Source of the DNA: Pseudomonas fluorescens
Lineage (GTDB): Bacteria > Pseudomonadota > Gammaproteobacteria > Pseudomonadales > Pseudomonadaceae
Direction: 5' to 3'
DNA: 64,000 bases
Assembly: GCA_902825215.1 (NCBI GenBank)
Contig: LR782234.1
Location: 3,720,001-3,784,000, forward strand
Shown: positions 1-9,154 of the stretch, piece after piece
Layout of the letters: the number at the start of each line of letters is the position of its first letter
Position numbering within the stretch: position 1 is the first letter of the stretch
Translations under genes and position numbers: made by a program
Notes under the pieces: generated by a model
Database searches by the model: none
The model's input: only the letters and a program-made list of their open reading frames with translations
Told to the model about the DNA's origin: nothing

Positions 1-11
1 GGCAAAAAACC

Positions 12-1379
12 GTGATCGACTCCCTGAACCACCTTCCCCACCCGCACGAAAGCGCGGCCGCCCTCGCCGGGCATTTCACCGATCTGGCGCCGCCGCTCAA
101 TGCCCGGCAGGCGCATCTGGAAGCTTCGCGCTGCCTGTATTGCTACGACGCGCCGTGCGTCAACGCGTGCCCGAGCGAGATCGACATTCCCTCGTTCATT
201 CGCAATATCCATCAGGACAACGTGCCCGGCGCGGCGCAGAAAATCCTTTCGGCGAACATTCTTGGCGGCAGTTGCGCGCGGGTCTGTCCGACCGAGATTC
301 TTTGCCAGCAAGCCTGCGTGCGCAACAACGCTCAGGAATGCGCGCCAGTGCTGATCGGCCTGCTGCAACGCTACGCCGTCGACAACGCACACTTCACCGA
401 ACACCCGTTCCAGCGCGCCGCCGCCACTGGCAAACGCATCGCCGTAGTCGGTGCCGGGCCGGCCGGTCTGTCCTGTGCGCATCGCAGCGCCATGCACGGC
501 CATGACGTGGTGATTTTCGAAGCGCGGGACAAGGCTGGCGGCCTCAACGAATACGGCATCGCCAAATACAAACTGGTCGACGATTACGCGCAGAAGGAAC
601 TGGATTTCCTCCTGCAGATTGGCGGCATCGAAATTCGTCACGGGCAGAAACTCGGCGACAACCTGACCCTCAGCGAACTGCATCAACAGTTCGACGCGGT
701 GTTCCTCGGTCTCGGTCTCAACGCCAGCAAGCAGCTCGGCCTGGCCCACGAAGATGCGCCCGGCCTGCTCGCCGCCACCGACTACATCCGCGAACTGCGC
801 CAGGCCGATGACCTCACGCAACTGCCGCTGGCCGAGCGCTGCATCGTCCTCGGCGCCGGCAATACGGCGATCGACATGGCCGTGCAAATGGCCCGCCTTG
901 GTGCCCGCGACGTCAACCTGGTGTATCGCCGAGGCGCCGCGGACATGGGTGCGACCCTGCACGAACAGGACATCGCCAAGGCTAATCAGGTGCGTTTGCT
1001 GACTTGGGCGCAACCAGAAGAAGTGCTGCTCGACGCTCAGGGCCATGTGCGCGGCATGCGTTTCGCCCGCACCGATCTGGTCGACGGACGCCTGCAAATC
1101 ACCGGCGAAACCTTCGAGCTGGCCGCCGACGCGATCTTCAAAGCCATCGGCCAGAGCTTCGACGGCGGCGCCCTCGCCGACCCGCTGGCGCGTGAACTCA
1201 AGCGTCAGGGCGAGCGCATTCAAGTGGATGAAAACCTGCGCACCAGCATTGCCGGCGTGTATGCCGGCGGTGACTGCACCAGCCTCGATCAGGACCTCAC
1301 CGTGCAAGCCGTGCAGCACGGCAAACTCGCCGCCGAGGCGATCAACATGCAATTGATGCTCAACGTGGAGGCTGCGTAA
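12..1379 (+). CDS. preT: NAD(P)-dependent oxidoreductase subunit of dihydropyrimidine dehydrogenase (PreT/PydX)
   Basis: This is the flavin/FeS electron-input subunit that, with the next gene product, reduces uracil and thymine in the first step of reductive pyrimidine catabolism. The N-terminal third carries the cysteine-rich GltD-like region (CLYCYDAPCVNAC near residue 43, then CARVCP and CQQACVRNNAQEC). It is followed by an FAD-binding GAGPAG motif around residue 155 and an NADPH-binding GAGNTAID motif around residue 285. The start is a GTG; the N-terminus MIDSLNHLPHP resembles Pseudomonas PydX proteins. Only 11 bases precede it in the window, so the promoter and ribosome binding site lie mostly outside. 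The stop codon abuts the ATG of preA, so the two are translationally coupled. Confidence 0.93.
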   Translation: MIDSLNHLPHPHESAAALAGHFTDLAPPLNARQAHLEASRCLYCYDAPCVNACPSEIDIPSFIRNIHQDNVPGAAQKILSANILGGSCARVCPTEILCQQACVRNNAQECAPVLIGLLQRYAVDNAHFTEHPFQRAAATGKRIAVVGAGPAGLSCAHRSAMHGHDVVIFEARDKAGGLNEYGIAKYKLVDDYAQKELDFLLQIGGIEIRHGQKLGDNLTLSELHQQFDAVFLGLGLNASKQLGLAHEDAPGLLAATDYIRELRQADDLTQLPLAERCIVLGAGNTAIDMAVQMARLGARDVNLVYRRGAADMGATLHEQDIAKANQVRLLTWAQPEEVLLDAQGHVRGMRFARTDLVDGRLQITGETFELAADAIFKAIGQSFDGGALADPLARELKRQGERIQVDENLRTSIAGVYAGGDCTSLDQDLTVQAVQHGKLAAEAINMQLMLNVEAA

Positions 1380-2654
1380 ATGGCCGATCTCTCGATAGTC
1401 TTCGCCGGCATCAAAGCCCCGAATCCGTTCTGGCTGGCCTCCGCGCCGCCCACCGACAAGGCCTACAACGTGGTCCGCGCCTTCGAGGCCGGCTGGGGTG
1501 GCGTGGTCTGGAAAACCCTTGGCGAAGACCCCGCAGCGGTCAACGTTTCCTCACGTTATTCGGCGCATTACGGCAATAACCGGGAAGTGCTGGGCATCAA
1601 CAACATCGAGCTGATCACCGACCGCTCGCTGGAAATCAACCTGCGCGAAATCACCCAGGTGAAAAAGGACTGGCCCGACCGTGCGCTGATCGTCTCGCTG
1701 ATGGTGCCGTGCGTGGAAGAATCGTGGAAACACATCCTGCCGCTGGTCGAGGCAACCGGCGCTGACGGCATCGAGCTGAACTTCGGCTGCCCCCATGGCA
1801 TGCCCGAGCGCGGCATGGGCGCGGCGGTCGGTCAGGTGCCGGAGTACGTCGAGCAGGTGACGCGCTGGTGCAAGACCTATTGTTCGCTGCCGGTGATCGT
1901 CAAACTGACGCCGAACATCACCGACATCCGCGTCGCCGCTCGCGCCGCACATCGCGGTGGCGCCGATGCGGTGTCGCTCATCAACACGATCAACTCGATC
2001 ACCAGCGTCGATCTGGAGCACATGGTCGCCCTGCCCACCGTCGGCAGCAAAAGCACCCACGGCGGCTATTGCGGCTCGGCGGTCAAACCGATCGCACTGA
2101 ACATGGTCGCCGAAATCGCCCGCGATCCGCAGACTCAAGGCTTGCCGATCTGCGGGATCGGCGGCATCGGCAGCTGGCGCGATGCGGCGGAATTCATCGC
2201 ACTGGGCAGCGGCGCGGTGCAGGTGTGCACGGCGGCGATGCTCCACGGTTTCCGCATTGTCGAGGAGATGAAGGACGGCTTGTCGCGCTGGATGGACAGT
2301 CAGGGTTACGCCAACATCAGTGAGTTTTCCGGGCGCGCGGTGGGCAATACCACCGACTGGAAATACCTCGATATCAACTACCAGGTGATTGCGAAGATTG
2401 ATCAGGCGGCGTGCATTGGTTGCGGGCGCTGTCACATCGCTTGCGAAGACACCTCACACCAGGCGATCGGCAGTTTGAAACAGGCGGACGGCACGCATAA
2501 ATACGAGGTGATCGACGACGAATGTGTGGGCTGCAACCTGTGCCAGATCACCTGCCCGGTGGCGGACTGCATCGAGATGGTGCCGATGGAAACGGGCAAG
2601 CCGTTTCTCGACTGGAATCATGATCCGCGCAATCCGTATCACGTAAGTGCCTGA
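1380..2654 (+). CDS. preA: NAD-dependent dihydropyrimidine dehydrogenase subunit PreA (PydA)
   Basis: This is the catalytic subunit that reduces uracil/thymine to the 5,6-dihydro compound. It has an FMN-binding dihydroorotate-dehydrogenase-like barrel (residues about 1-310, with the ELNFGCPHGMPERGMG segment typical of the family). A C-terminal ferredoxin domain has two 4Fe-4S motifs, CIGCGRCHIAC and CVGCNLCQITC. Its 424 residues match the bacterial PreA size. It begins directly after the preT stop (TAAATG), showing an operon. The usual downstream genes of the pathway (dihydropyrimidinase, beta-ureidopropionase) are not in this window and may lie upstream of preT. A repeat element and an opposing TetR gene follow. 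Confidence 0.95.
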   Translation: MADLSIVFAGIKAPNPFWLASAPPTDKAYNVVRAFEAGWGGVVWKTLGEDPAAVNVSSRYSAHYGNNREVLGINNIELITDRSLEINLREITQVKKDWPDRALIVSLMVPCVEESWKHILPLVEATGADGIELNFGCPHGMPERGMGAAVGQVPEYVEQVTRWCKTYCSLPVIVKLTPNITDIRVAARAAHRGGADAVSLINTINSITSVDLEHMVALPTVGSKSTHGGYCGSAVKPIALNMVAEIARDPQTQGLPICGIGGIGSWRDAAEFIALGSGAVQVCTAAMLHGFRIVEEMKDGLSRWMDSQGYANISEFSGRAVGNTTDWKYLDINYQVIAKIDQAACIGCGRCHIACEDTSHQAIGSLKQADGTHKYEVIDDECVGCNLCQITCPVADCIEMVPMETGKPFLDWNHDPRNPYHVSA

Positions 2655-2666
2655 ACCACCGCCACT

Positions 2667-2771
2667 GATCGTTCCCACGCTCTGCGTGGGAATGCCTCTA
2701 GGGACGCTCCGCGTTCCAATGGGACGCAGAGCGTCCCGGGCTGCATTCCCACGCAGAGCGTGGGAACGATC
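2667..2771. repeat. Class C inverted-repeat element (GATCGTTCCCACGC type)
   Basis: Two outer arms of 29 bases, the left beginning GATCGTTCCCACGCTC and the right being its exact reverse complement, flank an inner inverted pair (GGGACGCTC / GAGCGTCCC). Each arm also folds on itself. The same element recurs at 16554, 42964, 51911 and, truncated, at 55785. It fills the gap between the convergent preA and TetR genes and may act as a transcription stop for both. Confidence 0.9.
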
Positions 2772-2805
2772 ATGTAGGAGCTGCCGCAGGCTGCGATCTT
2801 TTGAC

Positions 2806-3426
2806 TTAGGGCTCCAACCCGATCCCGCGCAAGATCACACTCGTCACCGTCTGCACCGCCCGCTCGAACTGCATGTCCGACAACGGCTGATGCTCGTTCA
2901 GGATATTCACCTGATGATCGAAGTCGGCATAGTGCTGGGTCGAGGCCCAGATCATGTACAGCAGGCTCGACGGCTCCACCGGCAGAATCCGCTTGTCCTC
3001 GACCCACTGGCGAATCTTCGCTTCCTTCATTTTCGCCCAGTCATACAGGCTGGCATCCAGCGCCTCGCCCAGCGTCGGCGCGCCATGGATGATTTCGTTG
3101 GCCCAGACTTTCGAGCCGTACGGGCGGCTGCGCGAGTGGTTCATTTTGGCGCGGATGTAACTGCTGAGCACAACGCGCGGATCGTCGAACATCTCGAAGC
3201 ACAGCGCGTCCTGCTTCCACACTTCGAGCAGGTCGAACAGCACCGCGCTGTACAGCTCGCTCTTGGTTGAAAAGTAGTAATGCAGATTGGAGCGTGGCAG
3301 TTGCACCTCGGCGGCGATATCAGCCATGGCGGTGCTGCCGAAGCCTTTTTCGGCGAAGACTTTTTCCGCCGCCAGCAGAATTTTTTCGACGTTGCTGCGG
3401 CGAATTTCGATCTTGTGATTGCCCAT
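2806..3426 (-). CDS. TetR-family regulator, RutR-like (probable regulator of pyrimidine catabolism)
   Basis: A 206-residue TetR repressor. The N-terminal helix-turn-helix spans about residues 12-60 (AEKVFAEKGFGSTAMADIAAEV then LPRSNLHYYFSTKSELY). The ligand domain resembles the RutR/YcdC C-terminal family, whose best known member senses uracil. The longest frame starts 96 bases further up, but the ATG giving MGNHKIEIRR is the natural start because the helix-turn-helix follows at the usual distance. It converges on preA, so its position supports, but does not prove, control of the pyrimidine genes. The role as pyrimidine regulator is inference from family and neighbourhood. Confidence 0.85.
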   Translation of the reverse strand: MGNHKIEIRRSNVEKILLAAEKVFAEKGFGSTAMADIAAEVQLPRSNLHYYFSTKSELYSAVLFDLLEVWKQDALCFEMFDDPRVVLSSYIRAKMNHSRSRPYGSKVWANEIIHGAPTLGEALDASLYDWAKMKEAKIRQWVEDKRILPVEPSSLLYMIWASTQHYADFDHQVNILNEHQPLSDMQFERAVQTVTSVILRGIGLEP

Positions 3427-3502
3427 GTGGGCTCCCTGACGACAGCGTTGACCAAGACTAGCATTCGCTTGCAACGGATGGAAAACCCAGGCTCCCACAG
3501 GC

Positions 3503-4645
3503 TCAATGCGGTTGTGTGTCACCCGCCGCGGTGTCGATGCTGACCACCACCGACATCCCCGGCCGCAACCGCTCCTCTTCCTGCTGATCCGGATCGATGG
3601 TGATCCGCACCGGCACGCGCTGGGCGATCTTGACGAAGTTGCCGGTGGCGTTGTCGGCCTGCAGCAAGGCGAATTCAGAACCGGTGCCCGGGGAAATATG
3701 CTGCACGTGCCCGGTGAATTTGCGGTGGTTCAAGGCATCGACAGTGAAGCGCACCGGTTGCCCGACGCGGACGTTGTCCATCTGGGTTTCCTTCATGTTG
3801 GCAATCACCCATTTCTGATCCGGCACCAGCGCCATCAACTGTGCCCCGGAGTTGACGTAAGCGCCGAGGCGCACGCCGATCTGCCCGAGCTGGCCGTCGC
3901 GCGGGGCGACAATACGCGTGTTCGACAGATCGATCCGCGCCAGTTTTACCGCCGCTTCGGCGCTGGCCACGGCGGCTTCCTGCGAGCCACGATTGACGAT
4001 CACGGTTTGCAGGTCCTGGCGGGCGATTTCCAGATTCGCTTTGGCTTGCGCCACGGCGGCGGTGCTTTGCGCATTGGCGGCGAGGGTCACGTCGAATTCG
4101 CGCCTGGACACCGAGCCGTCGCTGACCAGATCCTTGTTGCGGCGCAGATCCGCCTCGCTCTTGCGCAACTGCGCTTCACTGTCGGCCAGCACCGCCTGAC
4201 GCAGCTTGATCGTCGCTTCGGCGCTGTTGCGTTGCTGCACCACGTTGGCCAGCGCCGCGCGCTGCACCGCCAGTTGCGCCAGCGCCTGATCGAGGCGCTG
4301 CTGGTAGATCCGGTCATCCAGACGCACCAGCAGATCGCCGGCCTTTACGTACTGGAAATCCTGCACTGGTACTTCAAACACATAGCCGCTGAGCTGCGGC
4401 CCGATGATCGTCACCTGCCCGCGAATCAACGCGTTCTCAGTGGTTTCGACGGCGCTGCTGAACGGCGGCAATTGCCAGGCGTACAGCACGATCAGTACGC
4501 CGACGATAGCAATCGCGGCAAAGCCCAGCGACGAGATGATGCGTACGCGCAACGAGCGTGGCGCGGTGTTTGGCGATGACGGCGGCGTCTGCCCTTCAGG
4601 CGTGGCGGCAATGGCGTTGGTGGTTGTGGTGGTCGGTTCGGTCAT
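3503..4645 (-). CDS. HlyD/EmrA-family membrane fusion protein of a multidrug exporter
   Basis: Periplasmic adaptor subunit (380 residues) that links an inner-membrane exporter to an outer-membrane channel. There is one transmembrane anchor at about residues 35-55. After it come a split lipoyl/barrel-sandwich domain (ENALIRGQVTIIGPQLSGYVFEV, positions about 75-100, and a matching half IVAPRDGQLGQIGVRLGAYV near residue 255), a long alanine/glutamine-rich coiled-coil hairpin between the halves, and a beta-barrel domain. Its ATG overlaps the stop of the upstream MFS gene (ATGA), so the pair is one operon and forms an EmrAB-type efflux unit. Substrate is not evident from sequence. Confidence 0.9.
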   Translation of the reverse strand: MTEPTTTTTNAIAATPEGQTPPSSPNTAPRSLRVRIISSLGFAAIAIVGVLIVLYAWQLPPFSSAVETTENALIRGQVTIIGPQLSGYVFEVPVQDFQYVKAGDLLVRLDDRIYQQRLDQALAQLAVQRAALANVVQQRNSAEATIKLRQAVLADSEAQLRKSEADLRRNKDLVSDGSVSRREFDVTLAANAQSTAAVAQAKANLEIARQDLQTVIVNRGSQEAAVASAEAAVKLARIDLSNTRIVAPRDGQLGQIGVRLGAYVNSGAQLMALVPDQKWVIANMKETQMDNVRVGQPVRFTVDALNHRKFTGHVQHISPGTGSEFALLQADNATGNFVKIAQRVPVRITIDPDQQEEERLRPGMSVVVSIDTAAGDTQPH

Positions 4646-6297
4646 GAAGAAGTGGCACCGCTTGATGGTACGGAAGGCATCGGCTCAATGGCTTTGGTGG
4701 TGCTCATCAGCCACAACGCGCGAATCGAAAGCCAGATCATGGTCAGTACGGCAATGACCGCGATCAGCATGAAGACATCGTTATAGGCCAGCACGTTCGC
4801 TTCGCGGGTCGCCGCATTGGCGAGGCTGCGGATGCCGACCAGGTTGCGCAGGCCGGGGTCGGCGAAAAATCCGCCGTAGGCTGCCCCGCCACTTTGCACG
4901 CGCGCCGCCACCAGCGGATCGGACATCACCAGTTGCTCGACGATGTGGCTGGAATGGTATTTCTCGCGCACGATCTGAAAGGTCCCGAGCAGTGCCGCGC
5001 CGAGCAGCCCGCCGAGGTTGTTGCAGATCCCGAACAGCACGGAAAAGCTCACCAGATTGCGCGGATTGGTCAGCACGTTGCGCGTGCCGAAGACCATGGT
5101 CGGGCCGAGAAAAAACGTACTGCCGAACGCCAGCAAAAACTGGCTGAAATACATGTTTTGCGGGCGCGTGATGTTGCTGGAAAAACTGTCCATCACCGAC
5201 CCCGTGGCCATCAGCGCCAGGGAGATGATCAGCGGCATCAGCAAGTGTTTCGGGTCGATGGTCAATGCGCTGGTCGCCAGCCCGGCAATACTGCCGATCA
5301 GCATCACCACGTACAGGCTGTGCAACTGCTCATAGCCCATGTTGAGGTTCTGCAGGAAACCCACCGCGCCGGTGGATTGCTCCGAAGTGACCATGCGAAT
5401 CAGGGTCACCGCCAGCGCCAGGCGGATCATCGTTCCGCTGCCCAGCCAGCGCGTCATCAGCAGCGGGTTGCTACGGTTGTGCTCAATGGCCAGACCCATG
5501 ATGATCAGCGCGATCGACGCCGCCAGGGCGACGCCGATCCAGTCGGCTTCCAGCCACCAGTCGATACGCCCCAGTGACAGCACCGCACAGAGCAGGCCGA
5601 CGCCGGTGGCGAGAATGGCGAAGGTCAGGAAGTCGAGTTTTTCAAAGGTCTTGAAGCGGTCACCCGGCGGCAACTTGAGCAGCAATACGCAGCCCAGCGA
5701 CAGCAGCGCCATACCCAATTCAAACAGGTACAGGCCGCGCCATTCGGCAATCTGCAACAGGTCTTCGGAGAACAGCCGCGCCAGGGGCAGCGCCAGTTGC
5801 GAGGTGCCGAGGCCAAGCACCAGTGCCTTCAGCCGCCACTTCGCCGGGAACGCCTGAACCATGTAATACAGGCCCAGCGAACTCAGCGCCGCGCCGACCA
5901 TGCCGTGCGCCGCTCGCACGGCGATGGCCGAATTCAGATCGTTGACGAACAGATGCCCAAAGGTCACCAGCGCATACAGCACCAGAAACACCTCGGTGAA
6001 TGCGCGCAAGCCGAACTGCTGACGAAACTTCACCAGCAGCAGGTTCATCGACACGTTGGTCATCACGAAGGCTGCCGGCAACCAGGCCATTTCTGCAGTG
6101 GTCGCGCCCAGCGAGCCTTGCAGATAAATCAGGTTGGCGACCACCAGCGAGTTACCCAAACCGCCGGTCACCGCCACCAGCACACCGACCAGCGCATAGG
6201 CCAGGCGCTTGCGGTTGGAGTGCAACGGCGTCGAAGGCGAACCGGGCAGGCTGGGCTTCTCGTGCGGCTGCCATTGGCGCGGAGCGTATTTATCCAT
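4642..6297 (-). CDS. DHA2-type MFS transporter (EmrB-like), partner of the HlyD protein
   Basis: An inner-membrane drug:proton antiporter-like protein of 551 residues with about 14 hydrophobic segments, the size expected for the 14-helix DHA2 subgroup. I start it at the ATG giving MDKYAPRQWQPHEKP. The longer frame runs upstream through the repeat element at 6365-6454 and is spurious there. It overlaps the downstream HlyD gene by four bases. Its first cytoplasmic loop is less canonical than in typical EmrB, so substrate cannot be predicted. The order MFS then adaptor is the reverse of emrAB. No outer-membrane factor gene is adjacent. Confidence 0.88.
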   Translation of the reverse strand: MDKYAPRQWQPHEKPSLPGSPSTPLHSNRKRLAYALVGVLVAVTGGLGNSLVVANLIYLQGSLGATTAEMAWLPAAFVMTNVSMNLLLVKFRQQFGLRAFTEVFLVLYALVTFGHLFVNDLNSAIAVRAAHGMVGAALSSLGLYYMVQAFPAKWRLKALVLGLGTSQLALPLARLFSEDLLQIAEWRGLYLFELGMALLSLGCVLLLKLPPGDRFKTFEKLDFLTFAILATGVGLLCAVLSLGRIDWWLEADWIGVALAASIALIIMGLAIEHNRSNPLLMTRWLGSGTMIRLALAVTLIRMVTSEQSTGAVGFLQNLNMGYEQLHSLYVVMLIGSIAGLATSALTIDPKHLLMPLIISLALMATGSVMDSFSSNITRPQNMYFSQFLLAFGSTFFLGPTMVFGTRNVLTNPRNLVSFSVLFGICNNLGGLLGAALLGTFQIVREKYHSSHIVEQLVMSDPLVAARVQSGGAAYGGFFADPGLRNLVGIRSLANAATREANVLAYNDVFMLIAVIAVLTMIWLSIRALWLMSTTKAIEPMPSVPSSGATSS

Positions 6298-6592
6298 CGA
6301 AAGGCCTTGTGCGGAGGATGGGCCAAGTTTGCCGCAATTCGCCCGGCAAAACACTTTCCCCCCCTGTGGGAGCGAGCCTGCTCGCGAAAGCGGTGTATCA
6401 GTCGACAACCATGTCGAACGAAAGTCTGCATTCGCGAGCAGGCTCGCTCCCACAAGGTTCTGCGTCGGGACAGGGAGTCATCGTATAACTTGCTGTTGAC
6501 AATCCCCGAAAATATGGGAAATATCCGCATCGATGTTGTACGACGACGTATGACAAATAATAAAAACAACAAGCGAATCTGGGAGCGTCACA
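6298..6592. promoter_or_regulatory. Intergenic region between divergent exporter operon and oprD-type gene
   Basis: Apart from the REPIN at 6365-6454, the stretch 6480-6592 is clearly AT-rich compared with its surroundings (runs such as ATGACAAATAATAAAAACAA) and must hold the porin promoter. A purine-rich GGGAGCG precedes the GTG start of the porin. I could not single out one convincing -35/-10 pair or operator. Confidence 0.45.
6365..6454. repeat. Class A REPIN-like inverted repeat (TGTGGGAGCGAGCCTGCTCG type)
   Basis: Two 24-base arms in opposite orientation enclose a 42-base loop that contains the core TCAG...ATGTCGAA also seen in other long-loop copies (31625, 40843). It lies between the divergent MFS gene and the OprD gene. 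Confidence 0.9.
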
Positions 6593-7888
6593 GTGAGCAC
6601 ACTCGCCCGCAATTCCGTCCGCCCTTCACCTGTTTCCAATTTCAAACCGCGTTCGACCCTGAGCCTGATCGGCTGTAGCAGTCTGGTCCTCGCCCTGCCG
6701 ATGAGCGCCCAGGCCGAAGGTTTCCTCGAGGACAGCAAAGCCACGCTGAACCTGCGCAACGCCTACTTCAACCGCAACTTCGTCAACCCGGCCAACCCGC
6801 AGGGCAAGGCTGAAGAGTGGACGCAGAGCTTCATCCTCGATGCCAAATCCGGTTTCACCCAGGGCACCGTCGGCTTCGGCCTCGATGTGCTCGGGTTGTA
6901 CTCGCAAAAGCTCGATGGCGGCAAAGGCACCGGCGGCACGCAACTGCTGCCGATCCACGATGACGGCCGCCCGGCGGACAACTTCGGTCGCCTCGGTGTC
7001 GCGCTCAAGGCCAAGGTGTCGAAGACCGAATTGAAAGTCGGCGAATGGATGCCAGTGTTGCCGATCCTGCGCTCCGACGACGGACGTTCGCTGCCGCAAA
7101 CCTTCCGCGGTGGCCAGATCACCTCCACCGAAATCAACGGTCTGACCGTCTACGGCGGCCAGTTCCGTGGCAACAGCCCGCGCAACGATGCGAGCATGGA
7201 AGACATGTCGATGAACGGCCGCGGCGCGTTCACTTCGGACCGCTTCAATTTCGGCGGCGGCGAGTACACGTTCAACGACAAGCGCACCATGGTCGGCGTG
7301 TGGTACGCCGAGCTGACCGATATCTATCAGCAGCAATATTTCAACCTCAGCCACAGCCAGCCGCTCGGCGACTGGACCTTGGGCGCCAACCTCGGTTTCT
7401 TCACCGGCAAGGAAGACGGCAGCGCTCAGGCCGGCGACCTCGACAACAAGACCGCGTTTGCCATGCTCTCGGCCAAATACGGCGGCAACACCTTCTACGT
7501 CGGCCTGCAGAAACTCACCGGGGACGATGCCTGGATGCGGGTCAACGGCACCAGCGGCGGGACCCTGGCCAACGACAGTTACAACGCCAGTTATGACAAC
7601 GCCAAGGAACGCTCCTGGCAGCTGCGTCACGACTATAACTTCGTTGCCCTTGGCATTCCTGGTCTGACGTTGATGAACCGCTACATCAGCGGCGATAACG
7701 TGCACACCGCCAGCACCAACGACGGCAAGGAATGGGGCCGCGAATCGGAACTGGCCTACACCGTGCAGAGTGGCCCGCTGAAAAGCCTCAACGTGAAATG
7801 GCGCAACGCGACCATCCGCCGCGACTTCAGCACCAACGAGTTCGACGAGAACCGGATTTTCATCAGCTATCCGATTTCGTTGTTGTAA
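6593..7888 (+). CDS. OprD-family outer-membrane porin
   Basis: A 431-residue porin of the Pseudomonas OprD family, which forms 18-stranded monomeric channels for small organic acids or basic amino acids. The start is GTG with GGGAGCG upstream. The signal peptide ends at about residue 41 (SLVLALPMSAQA), followed by the typical mature start GFLEDSKATLNLRNAYFNRNF. The chain ends in the aromatic/hydrophobic beta-strand RIFISYPISLL. Its position just upstream of the uronate genes, on the same strand, suggests that it admits uronic or related sugar acids. That substrate is inference; a separate repeat-rich gap of about 400 bases separates it from udh. Confidence 0.92.
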   Translation: MSTLARNSVRPSPVSNFKPRSTLSLIGCSSLVLALPMSAQAEGFLEDSKATLNLRNAYFNRNFVNPANPQGKAEEWTQSFILDAKSGFTQGTVGFGLDVLGLYSQKLDGGKGTGGTQLLPIHDDGRPADNFGRLGVALKAKVSKTELKVGEWMPVLPILRSDDGRSLPQTFRGGQITSTEINGLTVYGGQFRGNSPRNDASMEDMSMNGRGAFTSDRFNFGGGEYTFNDKRTMVGVWYAELTDIYQQQYFNLSHSQPLGDWTLGANLGFFTGKEDGSAQAGDLDNKTAFAMLSAKYGGNTFYVGLQKLTGDDAWMRVNGTSGGTLANDSYNASYDNAKERSWQLRHDYNFVALGIPGLTLMNRYISGDNVHTASTNDGKEWGRESELAYTVQSGPLKSLNVKWRNATIRRDFSTNEFDENRIFISYPISLL

Positions 7889-7905
7889 CGGTTGGTGGTT
7901 TGCGC

Positions 7906-8131
7906 TGTGGGAGCGAGCTTGCTCGCGAAAGCTTGAAGTAAGCGGGAGCCTTTTTTATTGCTCGAGCGGGCCCCATCGCTGGCAAGCCAGCTCCCACAGG
8001 GTTTTGTGGCGGAAAGAAGGATTGGAGCCGACTCCAATTATTGTGGGAGCTGGCTTGCCAGCGATGGCGGCGGCAGATTCGACAGTTATGAACTCTGACA
8101 CACCGCCTTCGCGAGCAGGCTCGCTCCCACA
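7906..8131. repeat. Nested REPIN: class A arms enclosing a class B REPIN
   Basis: This fills most of the 411-base gap between the porin and udh. Class A arms lie at 7906-7929 and 8108-8131. Between them sits a complete class B pair (catcgctggcaagccagctc at 7974-7998 and its reverse complement at 8042-8066). The class A long-loop core (TCAGAG...TGTCGAAT on the minus strand) survives beside the right arm. This suggests that one element inserted into another. No gene is visible in the gap. The udh promoter presumably lies in 8140-8299. Confidence 0.85.
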
Positions 8132-8299
8132 AGGGGATTGCATTGCAAGGCGGGTATCAGGGGTTCAGAAAAATGATTCGGCCCTTCCGTCATCTACACC
8201 GAAAGTCGCGTTGACAAGTTCCCGGAACCCTACCGATACTTCAGCGCAGTCATACGACAACCTACAACAAACCTAATAACAATGTGTTCAGGGATTGCC

Positions 8300-9124
8300 A
8301 TGACGTCTACCTCTACTCCGCGCGCTCCATTCAATCGCCTGCTGCTGACCGGCGCTGCCGGTGGCCTGGGCAAAGTCCTGCGCGAACGCCTGCGTCCTTA
8401 CGCCAATGTGCTGCGTTTGTCCGATATCGCCGCCCTCGCCCCGGCCGTCGATGATCACGAAGAAGTCGTACTCTGCGATCTGGCCGACAAACAGGCCGTG
8501 CATCAACTGGTCGATGGGGTCGACGCGATCCTGCATTTCGGCGGTGTCTCGGTCGAGCGCCCGTTCGAAGAAATCCTCGGCGCCAACATCAGCGGCGTGT
8601 TTCATATCTACGAAGCCGCACGCAAGCATGGTGTGAAGCGGGTGATCTTTGCCAGCTCCAACCACGTCATCGGCTTCTACAAGCAGGACGAAAAACTCGA
8701 CGCCAGTTCCCCGCGCCGCCCTGACGGTTACTACGGTCTGTCCAAGTCCTACGGCGAAGACATGGCCAGTTTCTATTTCGATCGCTACGGCATCGAAACC
8801 GTCAGCATCCGCATCGGCTCCTCGTTCCCGGAACCGCAGAACCGCCGGATGATGCACACCTGGCTGAGCTTCGACGACCTCACGCAACTGCTCGAGCGTT
8901 CGCTGTACACACCGAACGTCGGTCACACCGTGGTTTACGGCATGTCCGACAACAAAGACGTGTGGTGGGACAACCGCTACGCCAGCCACCTCGGTTATGA
9001 AGCCAGGGACAGCTCGGAAGTGTTCCGCGACAAGGTCGAAGCACAACCGATGCCGGCGGCTGACGACCCGGCGCGAATCTACCAGGGCGGCGCCTTTGTG
9101 GCGGCCGGCCCGTTCGGCGACTGA
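8300..9124 (+). CDS. udh: NAD-dependent uronate dehydrogenase
   Basis: Oxidises D-glucuronate or D-galacturonate to the aldaro-lactone using NAD+ (EC 1.1.1.203), the first step of the oxidative uronate route. It is a 274-residue short-chain dehydrogenase. It has the NAD-binding GAAGGLG motif near the N-terminus, FASSNHVIGFY, and the catalytic YGLSK motif (Tyr-x-x-x-Lys). The whole sequence closely follows characterised Pseudomonas uronate dehydrogenases, whose N-terminus reads MTTTPFNRLLLTG. I therefore prefer the ATG giving MTSTSTPRAPFNRLLLTG over the one 18 bases upstream. It is the first gene of an apparent operon with the lactonase and TRAP genes. Confidence 0.94.
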   Translation: MTSTSTPRAPFNRLLLTGAAGGLGKVLRERLRPYANVLRLSDIAALAPAVDDHEEVVLCDLADKQAVHQLVDGVDAILHFGGVSVERPFEEILGANISGVFHIYEAARKHGVKRVIFASSNHVIGFYKQDEKLDASSPRRPDGYYGLSKSYGEDMASFYFDRYGIETVSIRIGSSFPEPQNRRMMHTWLSFDDLTQLLERSLYTPNVGHTVVYGMSDNKDVWWDNRYASHLGYEARDSSEVFRDKVEAQPMPAADDPARIYQGGAFVAAGPFGD

Positions 9125-9154
9125 TCCCCGCGACCACGACACGAGGTAATCAGT

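Noticed and set aside
2647..3270. Plus-strand frame reading through the class C repeat into the TetR gene
   Set aside because: Its first 45 residues are repeat translation and the rest is antisense to the TetR gene.
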